Below are positions 1 to 6,723 of a stretch of 46,881 nucleotides of DNA, piece by piece. Within the stretch, counting starts at the first letter, position 1, and every line of letters begins with the position of its first letter. The stretch is taken from the IMG/VR virus record IMGVR_UViG_3300033997_000067, positions 1 to 46,881 of that record; one strand, 5' to 3'. Made by a program: the position numbers and the translations under genes. This stretch comes from a virus. The notes under the pieces are model-generated. The model made no database searches. It was not told where the DNA came from and saw only the letters and a list, made by a program, of their open reading frames with translations.

Positions 1-17
1 GCCGCGACACAGAGAGT

Positions 18-45
18 TTGACAGCTTGTTACATTAAGGTATTAT
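18..45 (+). promoter_or_regulatory. Promoter of tRNA-Ser
   Basis: A perfect -35 box TTGACA (18-23) is followed after 16 bp by TATTAT (40-45). A GC-rich discriminator (GCCGCCGC) follows, as is usual for stably expressed, stringently controlled tRNA promoters. The tRNA begins at 64. This is host DNA to the left of the att core, so the tRNA keeps its own promoter after integration. Confidence 0.75.
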
Positions 46-63
46 TGCCGCCGCAAAACAGCT

Positions 64-151
64 GGAAGCGTGGCCGAGTGGTTTAAGGCAACGGTCTTGA
101 AAACCGTCGATGGGCAACTATCCTAGGGTTCGAATCCCTACGCTTCCGCCA
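64..151 (+). tRNA. tRNA-Ser(UGA), prophage integration target
   Basis: An 88-nt class II tRNA with acceptor stem GGAAGCG/CGCTTCC, anticodon TGA in the loop TTGAAAA, a long variable arm, the T-loop GGTTCGAATCC and an encoded CCA (149-151). The 5' part (64-91) lies outside the att repeat. The 3' part (92-151) is within it and is repeated at 46755-46814. The integrated phage therefore rebuilds a complete, promoter-driven gene at the left end. Confidence 0.97.
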
Positions 152-218
152 TCTTTAAAGCCCCTGAATACGGGGCTTTTTGTGTTTCTGGGGTATGCGT
201 TTACGCCGTTTGATTCGG
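92..218. repeat. Left att copy, 127-bp direct repeat
   Basis: Positions 92-218 are identical to 46755-46881. The repeat starts in the anticodon stem, covers the tRNA 3' half, the terminator and about 39 bp beyond, and is cut off by the window end on the right, so its full length may be greater. Crossover probably occurs in the anticodon loop region, as in other integrases that use tRNA genes. The integrase stop codon lies 55 bp beyond the end of the repeat. Confidence 0.9.
157..183 (+). terminator. Rho-independent terminator of tRNA-Ser
   Basis: Stem AAAGCCCC (157-164) pairs with GGGGCTTT (172-179) around a 7-nt loop, followed by more T residues. It lies inside the att repeat and so occurs again at 46820-46846. 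On the minus strand the same hairpin may also end the integrase transcript, although the T run there is weak. Confidence 0.8.
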
Positions 219-272
219 GAAGGTGTTCCGCATCTTTTAAGTGGCGTTCCGCAACCTGGATTGTTTATCCCA

Positions 273-1340
273 TCATCGGGTGGGTTTTACAACCTCACCG
301 ACGCGGCGGTAAACCACCTCTGTTATGCGCTTGTCGGTATGACCGAGCAGCCTGCTTGCGTGGGCCAGGTCCTCGATTTCGCTGGCGGCCTTTGGGCGAA
401 TGTCCCGGAACTGGAAGCCCTTGATCTGCTCGGCCAGGGCTGGGTCCATGTCCTCAGTCGCCCTGTCTGCCGCTACCTTTCTCGCGTCATCCCACCGGAG
501 TCGAAGCATCGACTTTGTTACGTTGCGGCCGTCCTCTGTATTGATCAGGTAAGGGCCGCGCACGCCTCGCTCCCTACGCTGCAACAGCAGCCGCTCAAGC
601 AGCAGCGACAACTGGCTTTGTTCACCGTCAGTGGCCAGTCGTATCCGAAGCTTCTTGGCCGTCTTGCCCTGGTCGATTTGTAGGTGCCCGTCGATTACGT
701 CTGATGCCCTAGAGGCCAGTACATCGGCAGGTCGCTGACCGGTGAGGTAGGCCAGGTCCATCGCATCCTTGAGTTCGGGGACGGCGACTGCGTACACCGC
801 ATCCCAGATTGCAGGGCCAGCATAGAAGTCCCGCGGCTTCTCCTTGTTCTTGCGAACCCCGGCCGCTGGGTTGACCTGAGAAGTCACGCCCCACTCCCTT
901 GCCATGTTGAAGATGTGCGACAGCAGGGCGATTTCTCGATTTGCCCGCACCTTCCCAGTGCGCCTGTCGCGGTATTGAGCAAGCGTGTGCGGCGTGATCG
1001 CTTCGATGGGCGCGTCGCTGAAAGCCTTCCGGAGCTGCCGAAGCTCGGCCAGATTGTCCTTCTGCGTCCTGGGCTTCTTGGTTGGTATGACATCTCGCTC
1101 GTATCGATCGAAGAGATGGCTCATCAGGCGGGTGACCTTCGGCACGGCTTTGCTATCAAGCTTCGCCCATTCCACCTTTGCCACGTCCAGATCGCTCCCC
1201 AGTGGTATCTCCTTTCGGTTTCCCTCCTCATCCCTCCCGTTGTAGTAGTACCCAATCCAGACCTTTCCATTTTTCCGCTTGCGGCTGCGCCGGATCATGC
1301 GTGGCGGGAGATCCCTGTTTCCTGCTTTCTTCTGGCGCAT
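273..1340 (-). CDS. int: Tyrosine-type site-specific integrase
   Basis: A 355-residue phage integrase that catalyses attP x attB recombination at the adjacent tRNA-Ser. An N-terminal basic arm-binding region (KNGKVWIGYYYNG) is followed by a core-binding domain and a catalytic domain. The visible catalytic residues are Arg in TGQRPADVL (about residue 203), the FRDIRP motif carrying the second Arg (about 315), His334 in LLGHTDKR and the nucleophile Tyr344 in VVYRR. The gene follows the DUF4224 gene by 3 bp and reads toward attL. It is the last gene of the left operon, so it can also be expressed from PL after induction. Confidence 0.95.
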   Translation of the reverse strand: MRQKKAGNRDLPPRMIRRSRKRKNGKVWIGYYYNGRDEEGNRKEIPLGSDLDVAKVEWAKLDSKAVPKVTRLMSHLFDRYERDVIPTKKPRTQKDNLAELRQLRKAFSDAPIEAITPHTLAQYRDRRTGKVRANREIALLSHIFNMAREWGVTSQVNPAAGVRKNKEKPRDFYAGPAIWDAVYAVAVPELKDAMDLAYLTGQRPADVLASRASDVIDGHLQIDQGKTAKKLRIRLATDGEQSQLSLLLERLLLQRRERGVRGPYLINTEDGRNVTKSMLRLRWDDARKVAADRATEDMDPALAEQIKGFQFRDIRPKAASEIEDLAHASRLLGHTDKRITEVVYRRVGEVVKPTR

Positions 1341-1343
1341 CCA

Positions 1344-1580
1344 CTACCCCACCCGCGACAAATCCAAAGTCCATGCTTCTGCCGCGACGTTCGTTGTCGT
1401 CGGCTTCACTCCTGCCATTTTCATCCGGAAGTAAATCCGGCCGATGATTGGGCGTCTCGCCCTGGTCAGCGTGTATTGCCAGCCGTTATTGGCAAGCCAC
1501 GCAATTTGCTTGCTTGGGATCTGGTAGCCGGTCAGGCGGGCTACTTCCTCCTCGTCGAGGATCTCGCTTGCTTGTTCCAT
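1344..1580 (-). CDS. DUF4224 family protein, probable excisionase or integrase cofactor
   Basis: A 78-residue protein beginning MEQASEILDEEEVARLTGYQIPS, the typical DUF4224 pattern, with a short winged-helix-like core (ELTGY, KQI.WL..NGW). These genes sit directly upstream of integrase genes in many Pseudomonas and Burkholderia prophages and are thought to help control the direction of recombination. ATG at 1580 is preferred because GGAGA lies 8 bp upstream. A GTG at 1595 would add five residues. The role is inferred from position and family. Confidence 0.7.
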   Translation of the reverse strand: MEQASEILDEEEVARLTGYQIPSKQIAWLANNGWQYTLTRARRPIIGRIYFRMKMAGVKPTTTNVAAEAWTLDLSRVG

Positions 1581-1625
1581 GGGGATGGTCTCCACGCCGC
1601 CGGTGGCGGCAGAGGTGGGGATGGG

Positions 1626-2204
1626 TTACGACTTGAATTCAGCTGCAGGGCAAAGTGCCCGCGCATAATCGAGCAGGTTGGCGGACCACTCGCGACCGAC
1701 ACCATCGTCGAAGGCGAATAACATCCCTCCCAGTCCTTTGCGGAGCGACTCGTTCTCGGCCTGCAGCTTGGCGGTGTAGTCGGCCAACTCCCGATGGTTG
1801 CTCTGCCACTCCTCCGCCATGATCTCGAAGTGCTCGTCAGGCTCCCATGGTGACGGAATCACGTTGGCCACCCATTCACCCCACGCTTCCACGCATTCGC
1901 CCTTGGCGATGCGGTCGGCTTTCAAGCGATGACCTGCGTCCCGAATCTCCTGAGCCTGTCGTTCGGCGTCTTCCTTGTTTAAGCACGGGTATATCTCGCC
2001 AGGGCCGACCGAATGCATTGCCCACAGCTCGACCCTTGGCTCTGCCAGCTTGGTGCGCAGGACCGTGACCAGGGGGCGGATTGGGTTGGCCGCTTCTAGC
2101 TCGGCCAGGATGGTTTCCAGCGTGGCGCGCTCGAGCGTGACAACCTCGACGGCTGGTGATGGCGGAGCCGTCATGGCCTCAATAATCTGTTCTATTCCGG
2201 ACAT
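1626..2204 (-). CDS. Hypothetical phage protein with a C-terminal coiled coil
   Basis: 192 residues, with no enzyme motif that I recognise. The N-terminal third is helical (ERATLETILAELEAAN). The middle segment VELWAMHSVGPGEIYPCLNKEDAERQAQEI resembles small early proteins seen repeatedly in Pseudomonas phages. Residues of about 140-160 (LADYTAKLQAENESLRKGL) form a short coiled coil. It is part of the left operon, 45 bp upstream of the excisionase-like gene. Function unknown. Confidence 0.7.
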   Translation of the reverse strand: MSGIEQIIEAMTAPPSPAVEVVTLERATLETILAELEAANPIRPLVTVLRTKLAEPRVELWAMHSVGPGEIYPCLNKEDAERQAQEIRDAGHRLKADRIAKGECVEAWGEWVANVIPSPWEPDEHFEIMAEEWQSNHRELADYTAKLQAENESLRKGLGGMLFAFDDGVGREWSANLLDYARALCPAAEFKS

Positions 2205-2255
2205 GGTTCATCCTCGCCCGCGCATGTCGGCGGGCTTGAGTTGTAGGGGGAGGGG

Positions 2256-2456
2256 TTAGGCTTCGGTGATGGGCGCTGGGATGGCCTTGGCTTTCCACTC
2301 GGCGTCCATCTTCCAGGCTATGCAGGGCGGTTCTGTCTTGCTCTTGTAGCCGCCAAGCCAGTAGTAGCCGCTGTGCTTGGATGTTCCGCAGACGCTGCAG
2401 GTGTGCCAGCTACCGAAGCCCCGAGCAGAGAATGGCTGGTACTGGTGGTTGTTCAC
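2256..2456 (-). CDS. Small hypothetical protein with one CxxC motif, GTG start
   Basis: 66 residues containing WHTCSVCGTSKHSGYYWLGGYKS and a later Cys, so half of a zinc-ribbon-like site is visible. The start is GTG at 2456, overlapping the stop of the 16-residue ORF upstream as GTGA. No clear Shine-Dalgarno sequence precedes it, so translation probably depends on coupling to that tiny ORF. Confidence 0.6.
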   Translation of the reverse strand: MNNHQYQPFSARGFGSWHTCSVCGTSKHSGYYWLGGYKSKTEPPCIAWKMDAEWKAKAIPAPITEA

Positions 2457-2503
2457 CGCGGGCCCCGATAGATCAGGTAGGCCATGTAGGCGAGGGCGAT
2501 CAT
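2453..2503 (-). CDS. Tiny hydrophobic peptide ORF, 16 residues
   Basis: The peptide is MIALAYMAYLIYRGPR. A good ribosome site (AAGGAG, 8 bp from ATG) precedes it. Its start overlaps the stop of the NinX-like gene as ATGA, and its stop overlaps the next start as GTGA. The hydrophobic stretch could enter the membrane. It could also be only a coupling device that delivers ribosomes to the GTG start at 2456. Confidence 0.4.
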   Translation of the reverse strand: MIALAYMAYLIYRGPR

Positions 2504-2871
2504 GGCATCAGCTCCTTGGGCACTTGGACGGTATCGCCGAGTTTGGTGGTGACGACGGCGCTGCAGATCGCAATCGGTGGCGTGTGGCAACCCGCGACCC
2601 ATTCGTCTCCAAGCGCACTCCACAGGCCGCATTTGAAATCCAGGCATACGCGATACTTGTCGACCAGAGCACCTGCCAGCGCCCAGTCCTCCCACGGGTT
2701 GTAGCGCTTGGTGTGCTGAATGGCCTGGCCCTGGTACCGGGCGAACACGCGCCAGGGGGTGCCGTACTCAGGCGGGACCAGGATCAGATCCAGGCCTTCA
2801 GCAATCCCGACCGCCCAGCCCAGGGCCTCGCCGGCCAGGTCTGCCGTCTTCATTTCGATCAGGTCGGTCAT
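2500..2871 (-). CDS. DUF2591 family protein (NinX-like)
   Basis: 123 residues starting MTDLIEMKTADLAGEALGWAVG and containing NPWEDWALAGALVDKY, which match the phage DUF2591/NinX pattern (L.GxALDWAVA near the start, then P...W...G.LI). These proteins are common in lambdoid early operons and have no settled biochemical role. Start and stop overlap the neighbouring genes by four bases on both sides, indicating translational coupling. Confidence 0.7.
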   Translation of the reverse strand: MTDLIEMKTADLAGEALGWAVGIAEGLDLILVPPEYGTPWRVFARYQGQAIQHTKRYNPWEDWALAGALVDKYRVCLDFKCGLWSALGDEWVAGCHTPPIAICSAVVTTKLGDTVQVPKELMP

Positions 2872-3248
2872 GGCGTATCTCGCTTTTTGCTTGCGCGAAG
2901 ACTGTAGATCGCGTCCAGCATCACCCCGATTTCCTCATCGCTCAGTGAATCCGGGCGGTAAACAATGGTCGTGAATTCGGACCGGTTCTTGCTCGCGCGG
3001 ATATCCGCTAGGTCCTTTTCAGTGACCGGAGAGATGGTGGCGCCGTAGGCAGTACCGACCTCTCGACCGTAGGTTTTATTGAACCGTCGGTCGCGGTCAC
3101 CCACGATGATCTGGGTAGCGGTCACCCGCTCGACTGCAGCGATGCTCTTGCGCAGATAGCGGTAGTTTCCGCCCTCGGTGACGACCACCTCATCTCCGGA
3201 CTTGAGCGATTCTCTCCAAGCCTTCGCCTTCTCATAATTCTCAGTCAA
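2868..3248 (-). CDS. Hypothetical phage protein, TTG start
   Basis: 126 residues (TENYEKAKAWRESLKSGDEVVV...). The segment SGDEVVVTEGG..YRYLRKSIAAVERVTATQIIVG reads like a small SH3-like or KOW-like beta barrel, but this is only a pattern impression. The start codon is TTG at 3248, with GAGAGG about 8 bp upstream, and it overlaps the upstream stop as TTGA. Function unknown. Confidence 0.65.
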   Translation of the reverse strand: MTENYEKAKAWRESLKSGDEVVVTEGGNYRYLRKSIAAVERVTATQIIVGDRDRRFNKTYGREVGTAYGATISPVTEKDLADIRASKNRSEFTTIVYRPDSLSDEEIGVMLDAIYSLRASKKRDTP

Positions 3249-3496
3249 AGCTGATACCTCTCATCATTCCAGGCCACCGGTGCGGCAGCCGGTGTAGGTT
3301 CGGGTTGTGTTTCGTGCGGGGAGAGCTGGCGCTCGTTGCCGGCCTGCAGCTGTCTGTCGGGGATGCAGCTGATCGACGACTCGTTGAGGATGTAGCAGGT
3401 GACGCCGCGGCGGGCGTCGTGCTGCACGTCGATGTAGCGCTCGTCTGCGCTGGCGCCGGTGGCCAGCAGCAGGAGGCAGAGGGCGAGGCGGGTCAT
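3245..3496 (-). CDS. Small secreted hypothetical protein
   Basis: 83 residues from ATG at 3496. This start has GGGAGG about 7 bp upstream and overlaps the upstream stop as ATGA. An N-terminal signal peptide (MTRLALCLLLLATGASA) is followed by a mature part with two Cys (VTCYILNESSISCIPDRQ) that could form a disulfide in the periplasm, and a Pro/Ala-rich tail. Secreted proteins in phage early operons are often cargo or superinfection-control factors. No specific role can be assigned. Confidence 0.65.
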   Translation of the reverse strand: MTRLALCLLLLATGASADERYIDVQHDARRGVTCYILNESSISCIPDRQLQAGNERQLSPHETQPEPTPAAAPVAWNDERYQL

Positions 3497-3939
3497 CAGT
3501 AGTCCTCCCAGTTCAGTTCTTTGATGAAGTCGCCGCCCGCGCACAGCCGCTCATCCGCGATTACGTCCACCCCCTTGAGGTCTTCCAGGGCAGTCTTCGC
3601 ACGCTCCATGGCGAGCTGTGCGTGACCGAGCTGGCGCCGCTTCCTGACTTTGTAGGAATGAAGTGCCTTCGCCTTGTCCGGGTATGCGAACCTGCGTCCG
3701 TGCGACTCTTTCAGAACGCGCTTGATAAGCGGGCTCTTCCGACCTTCTGCCACGCACACCCGGGCCAGACCAACAAAGCGATAGGGAGCAATCCAATAGC
3801 AGTGCTCCGACTCGCGAAGTACGACAAAGCGCTGGCAGACGATCGTTACTCCATCAGGGCTGATCTCGTCGGCGTATCGGAAATGGTCCGGCCAGGCCGG
3901 TTGCTTTTCTGCGGGCATGACTTCGTCCTTGGCCGCCAT
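3496..3939 (-). CDS. Hypothetical phage protein
   Basis: 147 residues, with a compact N-terminal half (DGVTIVCQRFVVLRESEHCYWIAP) and a basic helical region (YKVRKRRQLGHAQLAMERAKTALEDLK). It resembles small uncharacterised proteins of Pseudomonas phages. It overlaps the secreted-protein gene downstream by four bases. Confidence 0.65.
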   Translation of the reverse strand: MAAKDEVMPAEKQPAWPDHFRYADEISPDGVTIVCQRFVVLRESEHCYWIAPYRFVGLARVCVAEGRKSPLIKRVLKESHGRRFAYPDKAKALHSYKVRKRRQLGHAQLAMERAKTALEDLKGVDVIADERLCAGGDFIKELNWEDY

Positions 3940-3996
3940 ATCGCGGCAGTGAATAGAGGGGAGAGGGGTTACAGTTGGAAGGAGTACAAATGTGCT

Positions 3997-4629
3997 CTAC
4001 AGCGCGCCGCGGTCACGCATGAACTGGAAGCCTTGGCGGATCTCGCTAAGGCGCACCTCGCCTTGAAGGTCGACGTTGCGCAGCGCTACACCTAGGAAGT
4101 CCATCACCTGCTGGTCGCTCCATCTGCACGGATCAGCAACCAGCGCGCTCGCATCCGCGCTGGCGGATATGGTGGCGTCAATTTTCTCCGGCAGGGGATG
4201 GCGTGGCCAATCGAGGAACTTGCGAGTCTCGCGCAGCAGTGCATCCCGCTCGGCCAGCTGAGCGCGCAGGTCAACCAGGTCGGTAGTCGAGTTCGGCAGC
4301 GTCTTGCGCAATGATTGGATTTCAGCGCGCAGCCGCTCAACCTCACCAGGATCGGCGTGAGTGTAGAGTGGCTTATGCTCTGGAGTCTGCTTGCTGTAGG
4401 AAAAGTGCTTATGCCCATCGTCACCGATGAACATCCACACCGCCGGCTTGCCCTGGTGCTGCTCGGCTGGCTGGGCCAACAAAGCACTAAGCTCTTCAAC
4501 TGCCTTGAGGCGCTCAGGCTCCAGGGCGTCCCAGTTCTGGCGACCGGTGTAATCCTTGGTGGCGCGCTCAAGCAGCTCACGCGGCACGCTGACCATCTCG
4601 GTATTGCTGGATCGGTTTTCTGTGGGCAT
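3997..4629 (-). CDS. Hypothetical protein with a central coiled coil
   Basis: 210 residues from ATG at 4629 (MPTENRSSNTEMVSVPRELLERA), which has GAGGT 7 bp upstream. An upstream in-frame ATG at 4695 lacks a ribosome site. The segment VSVPRELLERAT is the start module of many phage proteins of the DUF551-associated type, and KPAVWMFIGDDG.KHFS..KQTPEHKPLYTH is a common phage module of unknown function. A heptad region (EVERLRAEIQSLRKTL) follows. The gene is divergent from the plus-strand gene at 4707. Confidence 0.7.
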   Translation of the reverse strand: MPTENRSSNTEMVSVPRELLERATKDYTGRQNWDALEPERLKAVEELSALLAQPAEQHQGKPAVWMFIGDDGHKHFSYSKQTPEHKPLYTHADPGEVERLRAEIQSLRKTLPNSTTDLVDLRAQLAERDALLRETRKFLDWPRHPLPEKIDATISASADASALVADPCRWSDQQVMDFLGVALRNVDLQGEVRLSEIRQGFQFMRDRGAL

Positions 4630-4706
4630 GGGGATACCTCGCGGGTTGGCGCCGCGGTGCTGTTTTGAGGTATTGATGTCATTCAATTCACGCAACGGAG
4701 TGAGCG

Positions 4707-4898
4707 ATGATCATCGGCGAGAAGTTCATTTTTGAGGTTGGCGATCCTGTGATCGACCAAGGCGACTCGGAGCGGCGGGTGGGGCTGGTCATTGCGATCG
4801 AGCAGGACGAGAGCGGCGAGAAGGTATTGCTTGTTGAGGCTGAGGGGAATCCAGGGCAAACATGGCGCATCTTAGATAAGGACGCGGTCTTACCCTAA
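4707..4898 (+). CDS. Small hypothetical protein on the opposite strand of the left operon
   Basis: 63 residues (MIIGEKFIFEVGDPVIDQGDSERRVG...), acidic, reading like a small beta barrel. GGAGTGAGCG precedes the ATG with good spacing. It is the only plus-strand gene inside the early-left block and its last codons overlap the end of the DpdA-like gene at 4895. It could be expressed from its own promoter in the 77-bp divergent gap at 4630-4706. Function unknown. Confidence 0.6.
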   Translation: MIIGEKFIFEVGDPVIDQGDSERRVGLVIAIEQDESGEKVLLVEAEGNPGQTWRILDKDAVLP

Positions 4899-5620
4899 AG
4901 GGCCATTTCCACTTGTTTTTCCCGAGTCCAGATCGGGGCGCTGGTGTGCGCCTCGATACGGTCGGCGATCACGCTGGCGCGCTGGCCCGCCGATGGTGGG
5001 GTGTACATACCGAACCGGCTGATGCTTCCGCCGTTGACCGCGGCGTTGGTGCTGTCGGCTGATGCCAGGGGCAGGCTCTGGAAGATTGCCGGGTCAAGCA
5101 TTCGCAGACCGTGCAGTCGGCATTGGGGGCGGCCCTGGTCATCGCAGATGGCATCCATCGCGGCGCCCATACGCTTCCACCAGGCGGCGGTGCCTGGTGA
5201 TTGCCACTGCCCGGAGCTGCCCAAGGCGACCGTTCGCCAGGCTTGCGACAGGCGCTGCAGTCGTTCTATCGACTCCTGCATGTGCCAGACCGGCACGCCC
5301 GGCAGGCGGCTAGGCCACTGCTCGAGCAAGCGGTCGTTGGCGTCTTCGTCGCCGTCGATCACGTCAGGGATCAACGCCCAGTCGAAGCCTGGGTGCCGGT
5401 GCCAGTCATCCACCCAGCGGGTGTATCCCTCGACATCGACCTGGCCGCCTTTCTTCCAGACCGTGAAAGCGCCGTTGTCCAAGACGAAGGACTGACAGGT
5501 CTCGGCTACGATACCCATGTCATCCTGCCGCGGGAACGGCACCAGGGCGTGCCGACCAGCCAGCAGCCGTGCTGCATCTTGCCGTGTGCCGCCGATGGGC
5601 GTGCCGTGGTAATGGATCAT
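4895..5620 (-). CDS. DpdA/tRNA-guanine-transglycosylase-like protein (putative)
   Basis: 241 residues. The arrangement recalls phage DpdA-type TIM-barrel proteins, relatives of tRNA-guanine transglycosylase that put 7-deazaguanines into DNA. An Asp sits in SFVLDNGAFTVWK (D48). WALIPDVIDGD (residues 81-91), VWHMQES and ALGSSGQW follow. HGLRML then SADSTNA (D189) sits where a catalytic Asp would be expected. This is recognition by motif order, not a search. No preQ0 pathway genes are visible here, so a host precursor would be needed. It is coupled (ATGA) to the next gene and lies close to a C5 methyltransferase. An alternative is a related TIM-barrel protein of other function. Confidence 0.5.
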   Translation of the reverse strand: MIHYHGTPIGGTRQDAARLLAGRHALVPFPRQDDMGIVAETCQSFVLDNGAFTVWKKGGQVDVEGYTRWVDDWHRHPGFDWALIPDVIDGDEDANDRLLEQWPSRLPGVPVWHMQESIERLQRLSQAWRTVALGSSGQWQSPGTAAWWKRMGAAMDAICDDQGRPQCRLHGLRMLDPAIFQSLPLASADSTNAAVNGGSISRFGMYTPPSAGQRASVIADRIEAHTSAPIWTREKQVEMAL

Positions 5621-5862
5621 CCGCTCAGCCTCACCGTTTCGATCTCGACGCCCTGGTGCACGGCCTTGATCACCTGGTCGCCACCGAAGCGTTCGGCCAA
5701 CTGGTCGGCGATTTGTTCGTGCCAGCCCTGCTTGATCAGTGCAGTGGCGGTCTTGATGTGCTCAACACGGATCATCGCCAGGCTACGGATTTCCAGGCTG
5801 TAGATGATCACCTCGGCGTCGCTCGGGCAGACCGCGGTGAATGTGTGGCGATAGATGTTCAT
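5617..5862 (-). CDS. Small hypothetical protein
   Basis: 81 residues (MNIYRHTFTAVCPSDAEVIIYSLEI...). The segment EVIIYSLEIRSLAMIRVEHIKTATALIKQGWHEQIADQLAERFGG reads as a mixed alpha/beta small domain. It overlaps the methyltransferase gene upstream and the DpdA-like gene downstream by four bases each, so the three genes are co-translated. Function unknown. Its position suggests a role with one of those two enzymes. Confidence 0.65.
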   Translation of the reverse strand: MNIYRHTFTAVCPSDAEVIIYSLEIRSLAMIRVEHIKTATALIKQGWHEQIADQLAERFGGDQVIKAVHQGVEIETVRLSG

Positions 5863-6665
5863 GGGCGGTCCTGACTGGAGTGGCTATTGGTTTCGAGGTA
5901 AGCGGCTATGAACTGCGTTGCCGCTTCAGCATTGATGGCGTTTCCATAGGCGCGCAGGCGCTCCACGAGAGTGGGATATCCTGCAACCAGCGGGACAGTT
6001 CCGGATTCAAGTAGCCGACTTGCTCCGTCGGCGCCGACCATAACGAGCGGGGTAGACAGTGCATCCTGGCTGCGTCTACAAGAGTCACCCCATCGTGATG
6101 CCTGCTGTCTGGATTGCTTCGTCCGGATGTCCTGTTGCGTCCGCCACGAGCGTCGGTGACCGTCGGTGTTGGCCACGAGATACAGCCGCTGTCGCCCATT
6201 GGCAGAGCCGATCCCCGCAGAGCAGATATCAACCGACCCGAAGGCGTACCCCTCTGCCTCCAGGTCAGTTTGAACAAGGTCGATCCAGAGCAGGCCAGCC
6301 TGGCTTGCAACCTGCTCACCAAAGACGACTGGAGGGCCGCGCTCTTTGATGAGGTGATGCCAGGACGGCCATAGGTGCCGCTTATCAACAAACCCAGAGC
6401 CTTTGCCTGCCGAGGAGAAAGGTTGGCACGGACAGGAACCGGTCCAAACAGGTCGATCATCTGGCCAGCCGGCGCGGCGAAGGGCGTAGGACCAAACGCC
6501 GACGCCGGCGAAGAAGTGGCATTGGGTGTAAGGCTTGAGTTCATCGGGGTGTACGTCCTCGATCGAGCGTTCATCAACATCGCCTGGAGCGATATGGCCC
6601 GCGGCAATAAGGTTGCGGAGCCACTGCGCGGCGTATGGGTCGATTTCGTTGTAATACGCGGCCAT
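5859..6665 (-). CDS. DNA (cytosine-5-)-methyltransferase
   Basis: 268 residues, probably protecting phage DNA from host restriction. Motif I HFFAGVGVWSYAL (50-62) binds AdoMet. PCQPFS (79-84) carries the catalytic Cys80. GEQV (116-119) takes the place of the usual ENV motif VI, GRQRLYLVA matches motif VIII and YGNAINAEAA matches motif X. The target-recognition part is short, as in other small phage enzymes. A ribosome site GAGGAG precedes the ATG. The ENV to GEQV change is found in some phage members and need not mean loss of activity. Confidence 0.88.
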   Translation of the reverse strand: MAAYYNEIDPYAAQWLRNLIAAGHIAPGDVDERSIEDVHPDELKPYTQCHFFAGVGVWSYALRRAGWPDDRPVWTGSCPCQPFSSAGKGSGFVDKRHLWPSWHHLIKERGPPVVFGEQVASQAGLLWIDLVQTDLEAEGYAFGSVDICSAGIGSANGRQRLYLVANTDGHRRSWRTQQDIRTKQSRQQASRWGDSCRRSQDALSTPLVMVGADGASRLLESGTVPLVAGYPTLVERLRAYGNAINAEAATQFIAAYLETNSHSSQDRP

Positions 6666-6723
6666 GCGGCTCCTCGCCGGGGAGGCGTTATCGTTGAATA
6701 GGGGAAGGCGCTGGTGGGTAGCG

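Noticed and set aside
915-1721. Long plus-strand frame antisense to the integrase
   Set aside because: Shadow of a high-GC gene; composition and overlap with int and the DUF4224 gene argue against it.
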